Counted from the first letter of the stretch, positions 25,162-34,497 are shown. The stretch: 64,000 nucleotides of DNA from Hymenobacter mellowenesis (GCF_030581005.1 NZ_JAUQSX010000004.1:186001-250000), one strand, 5' to 3'. Made by a program: numbers and translations. The notes: generated by a model from the sequence alone, not told the origin.

Positions 25162-26091
25162 CTACGCCGCCAGCTGCTTCTTGTATGCCCCCGGCGTCAC
25201 GCCCTCGTACTTCTTAAACAGCGCCTGGAAGTACGACAAATTATTAAACCCGGCCCGCAAACACACCTCCGCCACGCTGGCCAGCGGGTGGCGCAGCAGC
25301 CGCTTGGCTTCGCCCAGCCGCTCGCGGATGATATACTCGACCGGCGTAATGCCAAACTCGCGCTTGAACACCCGGAAGAACGTGGCCTTGCTCATGCAGG
25401 CCAGGGCGCTAAGCTTATCGATGGTCAGGTTTTCCGAAAGATGGTCCTTGATGTAGCCCACCACGGCCGCAAAACGGTGCGTGGTGAGGTGCCGGGCGTA
25501 GTCGTGGAAAATGAGTTGGCGGGCCTGCGTCTGCATCAGGCGTACCAGCAGCTCCTGCAAAGTGAAGCCGGCCAACACGTCTTTGTTGATGTCCGAAGTG
25601 CGCGACACGGCCACCAGGCGGCCCAGCGTGTCGGTCAGCTCGGGCGTGTTGGTGAGGTGGGCGTATTCGGGGCCTTCGATGGCCCAGGCGTGGTGGGGCT
25701 CGGCCTTGGGGTAACGCTCGTTCAATAAATCCACGGTGTGGCGGATGGTATCGGGCGCAATGGTCACGGCCAGGCACTGCGTGGGCTGGCACAGGCAGGC
25801 CTCGGGGAAGTCGATTTCCATCAGCTCGTCTTTGTCCACTACTACGCTCTCGCCGGGCAGGTAGTCAAAGGCTTCGCGGCCGGGCAGGTGCATCACTTTC
25901 TTGCCGCGCAGCATGGTGGTCAGGGCCAGGCCTTCGAGGCGCAGGGGCACGCGGTGAGCGGCGCGGTGCGTTTCGAATACGTTCAGCTCAAAGCCCTCCA
26001 GGTTGTACACCGTGCGGTTTTCGACCAGCGAGTGCAGGCGTTCGAGGGCGAGCGGGGCAACGGCGGCGGGCAAGTGGACACGGGTCGGCAT
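25162..26091 (-). CDS. AraC-family transcriptional regulator of the aldehyde dehydrogenase locus
   Basis: This 309-residue protein has an N-terminal AraC_N-type sensing domain (about 1-190) and two C-terminal helix-turn-helix motifs: [22 protein letters not shown], then [32 protein letters not shown]. Its gene diverges from the aldehyde dehydrogenase gene, with 164 bases between start codons. That is the usual arrangement for AraC regulators that activate such dehydrogenases in response to alcohols or aldehydes. The start at 26091 (MPTRVHLPA) is preferred to 26232, which would run through the promoter region. Confidence 0.88.
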   Translation of the reverse strand: MPTRVHLPAAVAPLALERLHSLVENRTVYNLEGFELNVFETHRAAHRVPLRLEGLALTTMLRGKKVMHLPGREAFDYLPGESVVVDKDELMEIDFPEACLCQPTQCLAVTIAPDTIRHTVDLLNERYPKAEPHHAWAIEGPEYAHLTNTPELTDTLGRLVAVSRTSDINKDVLAGFTLQELLVRLMQTQARQLIFHDYARHLTTHRFAAVVGYIKDHLSENLTIDKLSALACMSKATFFRVFKREFGITPVEYIIRERLGEAKRLLRHPLASVAEVCLRAGFNNLSYFQALFKKYEGVTPGAYKKQLAA

Positions 26092-26255
26092 GGAGAAGCG
26101 CAGTTGGTGAGGGAGTACACACTCCCAACACGGAGTTGGTATGGCAAGTTGCGACAATTTCGGCACTCTTTGCGACAATACCACAACCGGCCGGCAAAGG
26201 AAAAGGGGACCTTTACATCGTTTCCATTTCACCTAATTCCCACTATCTAAAAGCC

Positions 26256-27785
26256 ATGGCTGAAACTCTCGAAGAAACCACCACCGTGGTGGCCCGCCCC
26301 CAGTTCAAGAACCACTACGACAACTTCATCGGTGGCAAATGGGTAGCGCCCGTGAAGGGCCAGTACTTTGATAACCCGTCGCCCATCGACGGCAAAGTCT
26401 TCACCAAAGTAGCTCGTAGCACCAAGGAAGACATCGACTTGGCTCTCGACGCCGCCCACGAAGCCTTCAAAACCTGGGGCAAAACCTCCGCCACCGAGCG
26501 CAGCAACATCCTCAATAAAATCGCCAACCGCATCGAGGAAAACCTCGCCCACCTCGCCGCCGTGGAATGCGTCGAGAATGGCAAGGCCATCCGTGAAACC
26601 ACTTACGCGGATATGCCGCTGGTCATCGACCATTTTCGCTATTTCGCCAGCGTGATTCGGGCCGAGGAAGGCAACGTGACGGAGCTGAACAGCAGCACCG
26701 TGTCGATGAATATTCAGGAGCCGCTGGGCGTCATCGGCCAGATTATTCCCTGGAACTTCCCGCTGCTGATGGCCACCTGGAAACTGGCCCCCGCCATCGC
26801 CGCCGGCTGCACCGTGGTGATGAAGCCCGCCGAGCAAACCCCTGCCAGCATCATGATTCTCATGGAGCTGATTCAGGACCTAGTGCCGCCCGGGGTCATC
26901 AACGTGGTGAACGGCTTCGGGCTGGAAGCCGGCAAGCCGCTGGCCTCGTCGCCGCGCATCAACAAGGCCAGCTTCACGGGTGAGACGACTACCGGCCGCC
27001 TCATCATGCAGTACGCCGCCGAAAACCTCATTCCCGTGACGATGGAGCTGGGCGGCAAGTCGCCGAACATCTTCTTCAAGAGCGTGATGGACGCCGACGA
27101 CGACTTCCTCGACAAAGCCATCGAAGGCGCCGTGATGTTTGCCCTGAACCAGGGCGAAATCTGCACTTGCCCCTCGCGGATGCTTATTCACGAAGACATC
27201 TACGACGACTTTATTGCCCGCGTCATCGAGCGCGTGAAAGCCATCAAGCTGGGCAACCCACTCGATATGAATACGATGATGGGTGCGCAGGCTTCGAACG
27301 ACCAGTTCGAGAAAATCCTGAGCTACCTCGAAATCGGCAAGGCCGAAGGGGCCGAAGTGCTGGTGGGCGGCGACGCCTACACCCAGGAAGACGGCGCGCT
27401 GGGCGAGGGCTACTACATCCAGCCCACCATGTTCCGGGGCCACAACAAGATGCGGATTTTCCAGGAGGAAATCTTCGGCCCGGTGGTGTCCGTCACCACG
27501 TTCAGTACGGTAGAAGAAGCCATTGAAATTGCCAACGACACGCTCTACGGCCTCGGCGCCGGCGTGTGGACGCGCGACGCCCACGAGCTGTACCAGGTGC
27601 CCCGCGCCATCGAGGCCGGCCGTGTGTGGGTGAACTGCTACCACGACTACCCGGCCGGTGCGCCCTTCGGCGGCTACAAAGCCTCGGGCTTCGGCCGCGA
27701 AAACCACAAGATGATGCTGAGCCACTACCGCCAAAACAAGAACATGCTCATCAGCTACAGCCAGCAGAAGCTGGGCTTCTTCTAG
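26256..27785 (+). CDS. NAD-dependent aldehyde dehydrogenase (ExaC/acetaldehyde type)
   Basis: This 509-residue ALDH has the general-base Glu in [12 protein letters not shown] and the catalytic cysteine region [11 protein letters not shown] (Cys303, with Cys305 close by). The C-terminal signature is [15 protein letters not shown]. Length, the paired cysteines and the neighbouring DUF779 gene match the ExaC/AldA group that oxidises acetaldehyde and other short aldehydes to acids. ATG 26256 is preferred to upstream in-frame starts, which run through the divergent promoter region. Regulation by the divergent AraC protein is likely. Confidence 0.92.
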   Translation: MAETLEETTTVVARPQFKNHYDNFIGGKWVAPVKGQYFDNPSPIDGKVFTKVARSTKEDIDLALDAAHEAFKTWGKTSATERSNILNKIANRIEENLAHLAAVECVENGKAIRETTYADMPLVIDHFRYFASVIRAEEGNVTELNSSTVSMNIQEPLGVIGQIIPWNFPLLMATWKLAPAIAAGCTVVMKPAEQTPASIMILMELIQDLVPPGVINVVNGFGLEAGKPLASSPRINKASFTGETTTGRLIMQYAAENLIPVTMELGGKSPNIFFKSVMDADDDFLDKAIEGAVMFALNQGEICTCPSRMLIHEDIYDDFIARVIERVKAIKLGNPLDMNTMMGAQASNDQFEKILSYLEIGKAEGAEVLVGGDAYTQEDGALGEGYYIQPTMFRGHNKMRIFQEEIFGPVVSVTTFSTVEEAIEIANDTLYGLGAGVWTRDAHELYQVPRAIEAGRVWVNCYHDYPAGAPFGGYKASGFGRENHKMMLSHYRQNKNMLISYSQQKLGFF

Positions 27786-27833
27786 GCGCTGATGTAGCTG
27801 ATTTCCTGAGATAACCAGAACGTTGGGAAATAG

Positions 27834-27990
27834 CACGTCATGCTGACCGTAGCCTAAGCATCTCTACCGCGCAACTTGTCATCCTGAGCGGAGCGAAGGA
27901 CCTTACCACGTTGGAACGTGAGTAGATGCTTCCTTCATCAGCATGACAGAGGGCACGGTAGTGGTGCTTCGGCTACGCTCAGCATGACGT
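27834..27990. repeat. Family-1 palindrome, copy 4, with a second palindrome nested inside
   Basis: The outer arms (from ACGTCATGCTGACCG at 27834 to GCTCAGCATGACGT at 27990) are a diverged CTACCGC-type family-1 element. Its spacer holds another inverted element at 27877-27948, opening TGTCATCCTGAGCGGAGCG and closing CATCAGCATGACA. One repeat therefore appears to have landed within another, or the spacer was rebuilt. It lies between the aldehyde dehydrogenase and the small secreted-protein gene. Confidence 0.8.
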
Positions 27991-28067
27991 TCTAATTTAA
28001 ATCGTTGCGATGTAAGCATCCTTTTCTTTTGTCGCGCGTCTTGACTAAAACTTATTGCGCCAGCTCC

Positions 28068-28415
28068 ATGAAAAGCTTGTTCATCCTTCTCGCATTATTT
28101 GGTGGCGCCTCCGCCGCCCATGCCCAGCTCTTGCCCGTGCCCGGCGCCAAAAACCCGGACTGGAAAACGGAAAAGTCAGAAGCCCAGCCTTCGGCCACGC
28201 CATTCGACGAACCGCTCAAAACCGACCGCATGCCCAATGCCATGCAAAACAGCATTGTCAGCAAAGGCAACCAGCACCGCTACTGGGACGCCGACCGCCA
28301 ACTAGCCTACACGTGGCAGAGCCGCCCCAACTCCGGCACCGTCGCGCCCGACCAGGAAGTGCTGGTGCGCGAAGACCGGACGGGCATCACCTACACCTTT
28401 CGCCGCAAGCGGTAA
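28068..28415 (+). CDS. Small exported hypothetical protein
   Basis: This 115-residue protein has a clear signal peptide (KSLFILLALFGGASAAHAQ). The mature chain is polar, with paired motifs such as NSIVSKGNQHRYWDADRQLAYTW and ending DRTGITYTFRRKR. No family is recognised. It starts after the nested repeat and ends 19 bases before the DUF779 gene, so it may be co-transcribed with it. ATG 28068 gives a normal signal peptide; the upstream in-frame start at 28005 does not. Confidence 0.65.
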   Translation: MKSLFILLALFGGASAAHAQLLPVPGAKNPDWKTEKSEAQPSATPFDEPLKTDRMPNAMQNSIVSKGNQHRYWDADRQLAYTWQSRPNSGTVAPDQEVLVREDRTGITYTFRRKR

Positions 28416-28434
28416 CTCATTCCCAATCTCACCC

Positions 28435-28830
28435 ATGCCCACGCCCCGCGTCCTCGTCACCACCGCCGCCGAAGCTACCATCGACCTGCTCCGCGACGAG
28501 CACGGCCCGCTCATGTTCCACCAGAGCGGCGGGTGCTGCGACGGCTCCTCGCCCATGTGCTTCGCCAAGGGCGAGTTTCGGGTGGGCAGTAATGACGTGT
28601 GGCTAGGCCGCATCCACGGCTGCGACTTCTTCATGAGCGCCAGCCAGTTTGCCTACTGGAAACACACCCAGCTCATGGTGGATGTGGTGAAGGGCCGCGG
28701 CGCCAGCTTCTCGCTGGAAATCCCGCTCGGTGTGCGGTTTCTCATCCGCTCGCGGCTGTTTACAGAGGACGAGGAAAAGGACATGGAGCCGGTGTACGCG
28801 GGCGATGAAGTGCCGGAAGAGGCAGCCTGA
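28435..28830 (+). CDS. DUF779-family protein (aldehyde dehydrogenase partner)
   Basis: This 131-residue protein has a cysteine cluster GGCCDGSSPMC (Cys34, Cys35, Cys42) followed by HGCDFFMSASQFAYWKHTQL, the hallmark of DUF779. The family is commonly encoded next to ExaC-type aldehyde dehydrogenases, as here, though its biochemical role is unknown. The conserved cysteines suggest metal binding or a redox-sensitive function. The gene lies 650 bases after the dehydrogenase, with a repeat and a small exported-protein gene between. Confidence 0.88.
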   Translation: MPTPRVLVTTAAEATIDLLRDEHGPLMFHQSGGCCDGSSPMCFAKGEFRVGSNDVWLGRIHGCDFFMSASQFAYWKHTQLMVDVVKGRGASFSLEIPLGVRFLIRSRLFTEDEEKDMEPVYAGDEVPEEAA

Positions 28831-28834
28831 TTTT

Positions 28835-28920
28835 CGCGCAGCGGTTAAAAAGAGGGAGCGGAGTTTCGCAGAGGTATCATACTCTGCGAAACTCCGCTCC
28901 CTCTTTTTAACCGCTGCGCG
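28835..28920. repeat. Perfect 39-base inverted repeat between convergent genes
   Basis: Arms 28835-28873 and 28882-28920 are identical over 39 bases and enclose an 8-base loop. The right arm ends exactly against the TAG stop of the MaoC gene (28923-28921), and the left begins 5 bases after the DUF779 stop. It may act as a bidirectional terminator. Arm length and lack of any mismatch look more like a recent repeat insertion than an ordinary terminator. No second copy is in the window. Confidence 0.9.
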
Positions 28921-29388
28921 CTAGTCTTGGAAGTGATACAGAAACGTCACCACGCCCGTATAGGCTGGTTTTTTCTGGCCATCGATTTCCAGTGTCACGC
29001 CCACGCGGGCCTTGGCGATGCCGCGCAGGTTGGCTACCGACAGCAGCGAGGCGCGCAGTCGCACCTGGCTGTCCACCGTCACGGCCTGGTTGAAGCGCAG
29101 GCTTTCGATTTCGTAGTTCACCTGCATTTTCAGGTTTTCGATGGCCACAATCTGCTCCCAGAGGTAGGGCAGCAGCGATACCGTGAGGTAGCCGTGCGCA
29201 ATGGTGGCCTTGAACGGCGACTCGGCCGCCGCCCGCGCCGGGTCGGTATGAATCCACTGAAAATCGAGCGTGGCGGCGGCAAACTGGTTAATCTGCTCCT
29301 GCGTGATGGTATGCGGCTCGGACACGCCCAGCTCCTGCCCGGCTTGGGCTTCGAGTTCGGCCAGGCTGCGAATGGTAATTTTTGACAT
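28921..29388 (-). CDS. MaoC-family hydratase/dehydratase
   Basis: This 155-residue hot-dog-fold protein has the (R)-hydratase signature: Asp/His in TLDFQWIHTDPARA, then FKATIAHGYLTVSLLPYLW. These enzymes hydrate enoyl-CoA or similar thioesters. The exact substrate cannot be read from sequence, and there is no fatty-acid operon here. The start at 29388 (MSKITIRSLAELE) matches the family N-terminus; the longer 29439 start does not. The gene stands alone, with its end abutting the long inverted repeat. Confidence 0.88.
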   Translation of the reverse strand: MSKITIRSLAELEAQAGQELGVSEPHTITQEQINQFAAATLDFQWIHTDPARAAAESPFKATIAHGYLTVSLLPYLWEQIVAIENLKMQVNYEIESLRFNQAVTVDSQVRLRASLLSVANLRGIAKARVGVTLEIDGQKKPAYTGVVTFLYHFQD

Positions 29389-29603
29389 AGCGAATAGGAG
29401 ACGTACAGTTACGGGGTGGGGGCCGCAAACATACGCCATTGCCGCGTAGGCCCTGTGCCTCCGAATGAGCGTCGGCCGGGACCGAAGTAGTTAGCCCGGG
29501 CCAGGAAGCAGCTAAGATGCTATAGGCCGAAGCGCCGCCCGCGGCGAAAACTTGTGGGTGCGTTATTCGCGGCGCTTTGTGCTTCGCTTTTTCCACTTCG
29601 TTT

Positions 29604-31094
29604 ATGAATTCTTTGTTTCATTTCCGCGCCTTAGCGCTTGGCTTGGGGCTGGGGCTGGCGGCGGTGGCGCCCGGCCGCGCGCAGCTAGTGGCGTTTCCCG
29701 GGGCCGAGGGCTACGGCCGTTTTGCCACCGGGGGTCGTGGGGGCCAGGTGGTGGAAGTCACCACCCTGGCCGACGCGGGCCCGGGCAGTTTCCGCGACGC
29801 CTTTAGCCAATACCCCGGCGAGCCCATCACCATCGTGTTTCGGGTGGGCGGCCTCATCGAGCTGAAATCGGCGCTGAAGCCCACGCGCTCCAACGTCACC
29901 ATTGCGGCCCAAACGGCCCCCGGCGACGGCATCTGCCTGAAAAACTACAGCGTGAAGCTGCACGGCCGCAACATCATCGTGCGCTACCTGCGCTCGCGGC
30001 CCGGCAATTTGTCGGGGGCCAACGTGGCGGGGGTGTACGGCCTGAACCTGGAAAACAGCCAGAACTTCATCGTGGACCACTGCTCCATGAGCTGGTCGAT
30101 AGAGGAAGCGGCCACGTTCTACGACAACAAGTACTCCACCGTGCAGTGGTGCCTGGTGAGCGAGAGTCTGAACTCCTCCTTCAACGGCAAGGGCGACCAC
30201 GGCTACGCCGGCGTGTGGGGCGGGCAGTACGCCTCCTACCACCACAACCTGGTGGCTCACCACCACAGCCGCGCCATCCGCTTCAACGGCGCCCGCGCCC
30301 ACGACACCACGGCCGTGGTCGACTACCGCAACAACGTGATTTACAATTGGGGCAACATGCACGCCGCCTACGGCAACGAGCTGCTCATCCCCGGCGGGCG
30401 CGGCGAGCTGAACCTGGTGAACAACTACTACAAAGGCGGCCCCGCCACCCCGTCCGACAAGGCCGCCATCATCTTCGACATCACCCAGGCCTACGACCCC
30501 GCCGCGCCCGATAAGCCCGTGGCCACCGTGTACGCGGCCGGCAACTACGACACCGGCCACCGGGCCGTGACGGCCGACAACTGGCGCAGCATCCGGCTGC
30601 ACTACTACCCGAATACTGCCGCTAATCTTGCCCGGTTCCGACAAGCCGCCGCCACGCCCAACCTGGCCCCCGTCACCACCGAAACGGCGGAGGCGGCCTA
30701 CCAGAGCGTGCTGGCCGGCGCCGGCGCTACCCTGCCCGTGCGCGACGCTGTGGATGCCCGCATTGTGCAAGAAACCCGCACCGGCACCGCCACCGGCAGC
30801 AGCCCAGGCGGCAGCGCCACCTACGGCCTGCGCCAGGGCATCATCGACTCGCAGGCCGACGTAGGCGGCTGGCCCGAATACCGCGGCGGCACCGCCCCGC
30901 CCGATGCCGACCACGACGGCATGCCCGACGCCTGGGAAACCGCCCACGGCCTGAACCCGGCCGACGCGCGCGACCGCAACAGCACCGGCAGCAGTGGCTA
31001 CACCAACCTCGAAGAATACCTCAATAGCCTGGCCAGCCCCGTTCCGGCCACAGATGCGTCGGGAGGGCGAAAAGACAAGATTAGGCGCAATTAG
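29604..31094 (+). CDS. Secreted pectate lyase-like (PL1-type parallel beta-helix) protein
   Basis: This 496-residue protein has a signal peptide (ALGLGLGLAAVAPGRAQ) followed by LVAFPGAEGYGRFATGGRGG, the usual opening of PL1-type lyases in Bacteroidota. The parallel beta-helix includes FIVDHCSMSWSIEEAATFYDN and RNNVIYNWGNMHAAYGNELLIPGG. Near residue 434 comes a calcium-binding repeat, DADHDGMPDAWETAHGLNPAD. There is no T9SS signal, so it is probably periplasmic or exported by another route. Pectate lyases cleave polygalacturonate by beta-elimination; no SusCD or other pectin genes are adjacent, so the exact polymer is uncertain. Confidence 0.85.
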   Translation: MNSLFHFRALALGLGLGLAAVAPGRAQLVAFPGAEGYGRFATGGRGGQVVEVTTLADAGPGSFRDAFSQYPGEPITIVFRVGGLIELKSALKPTRSNVTIAAQTAPGDGICLKNYSVKLHGRNIIVRYLRSRPGNLSGANVAGVYGLNLENSQNFIVDHCSMSWSIEEAATFYDNKYSTVQWCLVSESLNSSFNGKGDHGYAGVWGGQYASYHHNLVAHHHSRAIRFNGARAHDTTAVVDYRNNVIYNWGNMHAAYGNELLIPGGRGELNLVNNYYKGGPATPSDKAAIIFDITQAYDPAAPDKPVATVYAAGNYDTGHRAVTADNWRSIRLHYYPNTAANLARFRQAAATPNLAPVTTETAEAAYQSVLAGAGATLPVRDAVDARIVQETRTGTATGSSPGGSATYGLRQGIIDSQADVGGWPEYRGGTAPPDADHDGMPDAWETAHGLNPADARDRNSTGSSGYTNLEEYLNSLASPVPATDASGGRKDKIRRN

Positions 31095-31115
31095 CAGCGG
31101 TTTGGCAACCCAACA

Positions 31116-31150
31116 AAAAAGGCGCTCCGAATGCATTGGAGGGCCTTTTT
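31116..31150 (+). terminator. Terminator after the pectate lyase-like gene
   Basis: 13-base arms (AAAAAGGCGCTCC and GGAGGGCCTTTTT) with one mismatch surround a 9-base loop and end in a T-run. It lies between convergent genes and may serve both directions. Confidence 0.75.
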
Positions 31151-31174
31151 CGTGATTAAGAATTATTCTCTCCG

Positions 31175-31930
31175 CTAGCTGCGGCTGCCGAACACGCGGC
31201 GCAACAGCTCGGTGGTGCGAGCCACAGGGTTTTCGCGGATGTTGGCCTCTTCCTGCGCAATGAGCGTGAACAGGCCGTCCACAGCCTTGCCGGTGGCGTA
31301 CTGGTTGAGGTCGGGCTGCACTTTCTGCACCAGCGGAATCTGGTTGTAGGTGGTGGCCAGTTGGGTGTAGTAGCGGGTGGCGCCCACCTGGTCGAGGCTT
31401 TTCTGCATGATGGGCGAGAAGGCCGACACCAGCTGCGTAGACGTGGTGCGCTTCAGAAACTGCGTGGCGGCGTCTTTCTGGCCGGTCAGGATGTTCCACA
31501 CATCCGTGAAGGTGAGGCTTTTGATGGCCGAGATGAAAATGGGCTTGGCGCTACGGGCCGCGTCCTCGGCGCCGCGGTTCAGGCTCAGCTCGAACTTATC
31601 GACCTGGCTGCCCAAGCCGATGCTGCGCAACGTGGTGGCCACGCGCTGGGCATCGGGCGGGAACGGGATACGGATGAGGCGGTTGAGGTAGAAGCCGTCA
31701 GTTTGCGAGGCTTGGTCGGCGCCCTTGCCGATGCCCATTAGCAGGGCTTCTTTGAGGCCGCTGGCGGCTTCGGTGCTGCTCAGGCCGCCCACGCCGCTGC
31801 TGTTCGTGGTGGTGCGGGTGCCGGCCTGCTTAGTGAGAATATCTTTCAGGTCGGACAGCCGAAACTGGGCTGAGGCGCTAAAGGAAATCAGCGAAAAAAG
31901 CAGCAGGGCGGCGAAGGAGGAGGTTTTCAT
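31175..31930 (-). CDS. DUF4197 exported protein
   Basis: This 251-residue protein has a signal peptide (AALLLFSLISFSASAQ) followed by a mostly helical DUF4197 domain. Recognisable pieces are EAASGLKEALLMGIGKGADQASQTDGFYLN, LTFTDVWNILTGQKDAATQFLKR and KAVDGLFTLIAQEEANIRENPVARTTELLRRVFG. The family is widespread in Bacteroidota and some Proteobacteria; its function is unknown, and the export signal places it in the periplasm. It stands alone, between a terminator and a family-3 repeat. Confidence 0.88.
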   Translation of the reverse strand: MKTSSFAALLLFSLISFSASAQFRLSDLKDILTKQAGTRTTTNSSGVGGLSSTEAASGLKEALLMGIGKGADQASQTDGFYLNRLIRIPFPPDAQRVATTLRSIGLGSQVDKFELSLNRGAEDAARSAKPIFISAIKSLTFTDVWNILTGQKDAATQFLKRTTSTQLVSAFSPIMQKSLDQVGATRYYTQLATTYNQIPLVQKVQPDLNQYATGKAVDGLFTLIAQEEANIRENPVARTTELLRRVFGSRS

Positions 31931-31985
31931 AGCTCAGGAAAGACGGGTGTCGAAGCCCGTATTACAAGCGCCGTGCCGGATTGCC

Positions 31986-32057
31986 GTAGCGTGGACTCTG
32001 CGAGTACGCGCACTGCAGAACGTTCGCCCAGGCGCGGACTCGCAGAGTCCACGCTAC
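31986..32057. repeat. Family-3 palindrome, copy 2, overlapping the SDR stop codon
   Basis: 25-base arms (31986-32010 and 32033-32057) differ at one position. The GTAG at the right end, read on the minus strand, supplies the TAG that ends the SDR gene (32056-32054). The same GGACTC-TGC-GAGTCC hairpin as in copy 1 lies in the arms. Confidence 0.9.
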
Positions 32058-32797
32058 AGCCGGTTCAGCCGGCCGCCGTCCACGCGCACCTCGGCGCCCT
32101 GCACGAAGGCGGCATCGTCGGAGGCCAGGTAGGCGATGGTGGCAGCCACGTCCTCGGGCCGGCCCACGTCGTTTTTGTCGATGACCTCAACTCCGGACTT
32201 CACGTTAGGGTTGTCCCAGAGCATGGGCGTATCAATGGCACCGGGTAGAATGACGTTGGTACGAATTCCTTTAGGCTTGCCTTCCAGCGCCGACGAGCGG
32301 GTGAGCGACAGCATGGCGGCCTTCGCTGCCGCGTAGGGCGCCACCAGCGGGCTGGTTTCGATGGCGTGAATGCTGGCTACATTCACAATGGCGCCGCCCG
32401 GCTTCATGTGCAGAAACGCCTGTTTGGTGAAGAAAAAAGCGCCCAGCAAATCCACGTTCAAGATGCGCAGCCAATCGTCGCCGGTCAGCTCTTCCAAGGG
32501 CTTGAATTGCATCAGGCCGGCGTTATTCACCACCACGTCGAGGCGGCCGAACTTTTCCAGTGTGCCGGCCACAGTGGCGGCCACCTGCTCTTCTACCGAC
32601 ACGTTGCAGAGGCTGCCCCAGGCATCGGGGGCGCCGGCAGCCTTCACTTCGGGCACGGCGGCGTCGAGGTTGGCCTGGTTGTAATCGGCGATAACGACGC
32701 GGGCGCCTTCGGCGGCCAGGCGCTTGCACACGGCCAAGCCAATGCCGCTCGCGCCGCCCGTGACGATGGCGACTTTATCGGTAAAACGGGTTTGCAT
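32054..32797 (-). CDS. SDR-family oxidoreductase, candidate sugar (galactose) 1-dehydrogenase
   Basis: This 247-residue short-chain dehydrogenase has TGGASGIGLAV (NAD(P) loop), NNAGLM, the catalytic Ser in VASIHAIE, and YAAAK with Tyr and Lys. Several SDRs of this type are glucose or galactose 1-dehydrogenases. Beside a GH1 glycosidase and a complete galactonate pathway, oxidation of galactose to galactonolactone is the simplest reading, but sequence alone does not fix the substrate. Asp41 after VVIAD suggests NAD rather than NADP. The stop codon lies within a family-3 repeat. Confidence 0.75.
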   Translation of the reverse strand: MQTRFTDKVAIVTGGASGIGLAVCKRLAAEGARVVIADYNQANLDAAVPEVKAAGAPDAWGSLCNVSVEEQVAATVAGTLEKFGRLDVVVNNAGLMQFKPLEELTGDDWLRILNVDLLGAFFFTKQAFLHMKPGGAIVNVASIHAIETSPLVAPYAAAKAAMLSLTRSSALEGKPKGIRTNVILPGAIDTPMLWDNPNVKSGVEVIDKNDVGRPEDVAATIAYLASDDAAFVQGAEVRVDGGRLNRL

Positions 32798-32841
32798 AGG
32801 GTTTGGGATGGGTTGAATGATTGTTGGGGCGGCGCGGCCAA

Positions 32842-32945
32842 GCGCCTCACCCCCCAGCCCCTCTCCTCAGTGAGAGGGGACACCGGATATGTTTCTGACG
32901 GCTGGCTCCCCTCTCCTTGAGGAGAGGGGCTGGGGGGTGAGGCGC
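32842..32945. repeat. Family-4 palindrome, copy 1
   Basis: 25-base arms (32842-32866 and 32921-32945) open GCGCCTCACCCCCCAGCCCC. Each side also has its own hairpin: CCTCTC-CTCAGT-GAGAGG on the left, and CCCCTCTCC-TTGA-GGAGAGGGG on the right. It lies between the GH1 and SDR genes on the minus strand, inside a probable transcription unit. Confidence 0.88.
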
Positions 32946-32963
32946 CACGTGAGAACAAAGCCC

Positions 32964-34277
32964 CTACGACTCCGGCGCCGCATTCGCGGCGGTGGTCGAC
33001 TGGTCGGCGGTGGCTGCTTTCACGACTTGTTTTTGTTCGCGGGCCCAGGCGTCGTTGCTGTCCTGGGGCATCACGATGGGCACCTGCAGGCACACGCTTT
33101 GGGAGGGCAGCACCTGCCGCCAGTCCTCGATAATCTGCTTGTAGGCCGTGCCCACGGGGCGGATGTTGCGGTCTAAATCGTAGAGGCCCACGGGGTTGAG
33201 GCGGCCGTTGTCTTCGCGCAGGGCGGTGTCCCAGTCCACCTGGTCGGTGAGGGAGTACCAGGTGAAGCCCACCATGGGCACGCCGTCGTTGCGCACGCGC
33301 AGCACGTTGGCCCACTCTTTCCAGAGCCAGTTCACGGCTTCGTCGCCGTGCGGACCCTGCCAGATATTGGTTTCGGTGTGCATCACGGGCAGGCGATACC
33401 GGTCGTGGTATTGCGAAGTAATGACGTGATAGCCAAATATCTCGCCCGAAGCGCGGGTGCTGCCGTCGGCCGATACGCGGTGCTCATTGGTGTAATAGTA
33501 GTCGTTGCCCATGATGCAGTGCCGCTTCATCTTGTTGTCGAGGAAGAAGTGGTACTCCTCGCGGGTCATGCCGTTGTCCAGCAGGAACTCGTACATGCTG
33601 CTGTTCACGCGCTTGCCATAGTTGAGGTCGAGGGAGAGGAACCGCTCGGCGTTCATGGTTTCGGCGGGTTTGATGGCGGCCGGGTTTTCGGCGTGGAAGT
33701 ATTCCGACGACTCGCTCTGGATGAAAATGGCATCGGGCCGCACCTCCAGAATGGCCTGCATGGCCAGCACGTTGGCTTTCACGATGTATTTGAGGGCATT
33801 CACGAAGGGCCGGTCGCCGCTCAGCTGCTCGTTCCACCAGCCGTAGCGGGCCGAAAACTGCGCGCAGATGTACATCTCGTTCACCGGCGTGTAGAGCTGC
33901 ACCCACGGAAACCGCTGCGCAAACGCCCGGGCATATTGCGCAAATAGCTCCGGAAACTCGGGGTTCTGGAAGTTGCCAATCCAGTCGGGCACGCCGAAGT
34001 GGCACAAGTCCACGATGGGCGCGATGTTGCGCCGCAGCAGGTCCTGAAACGTCACGTCGGCAAAGCTCCAGTCGTACTTGCCCGGCCCCAGGAACGTGGT
34101 GTGAATGGGCGGCCCGTAGCGCAGGAAGCAGATGCCCAACTCTTCCACCAGGTCGAAATCCTTCTGCCAGTACTGGTAGTGCTTGCATTTTTCCAGCTCA
34201 TCCACGCGGTGCTTGCCGTTCTGGATGGTGGGGTTGCTGTTTTCGATGCCGGTGGCGAAGAGGAATTGAGGACCCAT
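32964..34277 (-). CDS. GH1-like beta-glycosidase
   Basis: This 437-residue TIM-barrel glycosidase has the acid/base Glu134 in YTPVNEM and the nucleophile Glu302 in MHTETN, the paired motifs of GH1 and related clan A enzymes. There is no signal peptide, so it probably acts in the cytoplasm on an imported disaccharide or glycoside. The neighbouring genes suggest a galactoside, possibly a glucoside. The C-terminus ends in an unusual A/T/S-rich tail. It is transcribed toward the SDR gene and divergently from the aldolase gene; the 220-base gap between starts should hold both promoters. Confidence 0.78.
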   Translation of the reverse strand: MGPQFLFATGIENSNPTIQNGKHRVDELEKCKHYQYWQKDFDLVEELGICFLRYGPPIHTTFLGPGKYDWSFADVTFQDLLRRNIAPIVDLCHFGVPDWIGNFQNPEFPELFAQYARAFAQRFPWVQLYTPVNEMYICAQFSARYGWWNEQLSGDRPFVNALKYIVKANVLAMQAILEVRPDAIFIQSESSEYFHAENPAAIKPAETMNAERFLSLDLNYGKRVNSSMYEFLLDNGMTREEYHFFLDNKMKRHCIMGNDYYYTNEHRVSADGSTRASGEIFGYHVITSQYHDRYRLPVMHTETNIWQGPHGDEAVNWLWKEWANVLRVRNDGVPMVGFTWYSLTDQVDWDTALREDNGRLNPVGLYDLDRNIRPVGTAYKQIIEDWRQVLPSQSVCLQVPIVMPQDSNDAWAREQKQVVKAATADQSTTAANAAPES

Positions 34278-34497
34278 GGTTTTGGGGTATGAGGGTAGGA
34301 GGGTACGTGGGCAGGAGGTGGAGCGGCGGCCTGTCGCTTGGGGCTTACTCCAATCCGTCCCCGTGTGTTGTGTTGGTGCCGGCCGGCTTGCGGCTCACGG
34401 GCGGCGGCTCAATACTCGGCCCGCCAAATGAACTTAACCTGAATTCGTGCTTCTACGTTGGCAGAGGGCCGCCACACCGCGCCTTTCCAAACCCGCT

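Noticed and set aside
29685..31499. 604-codon minus-strand frame across the pectate lyase-like gene
   Set aside because: It overlaps a well-supported gene with a signal peptide and catalytic fold on the other strand; the frame is a by-product of high GC.
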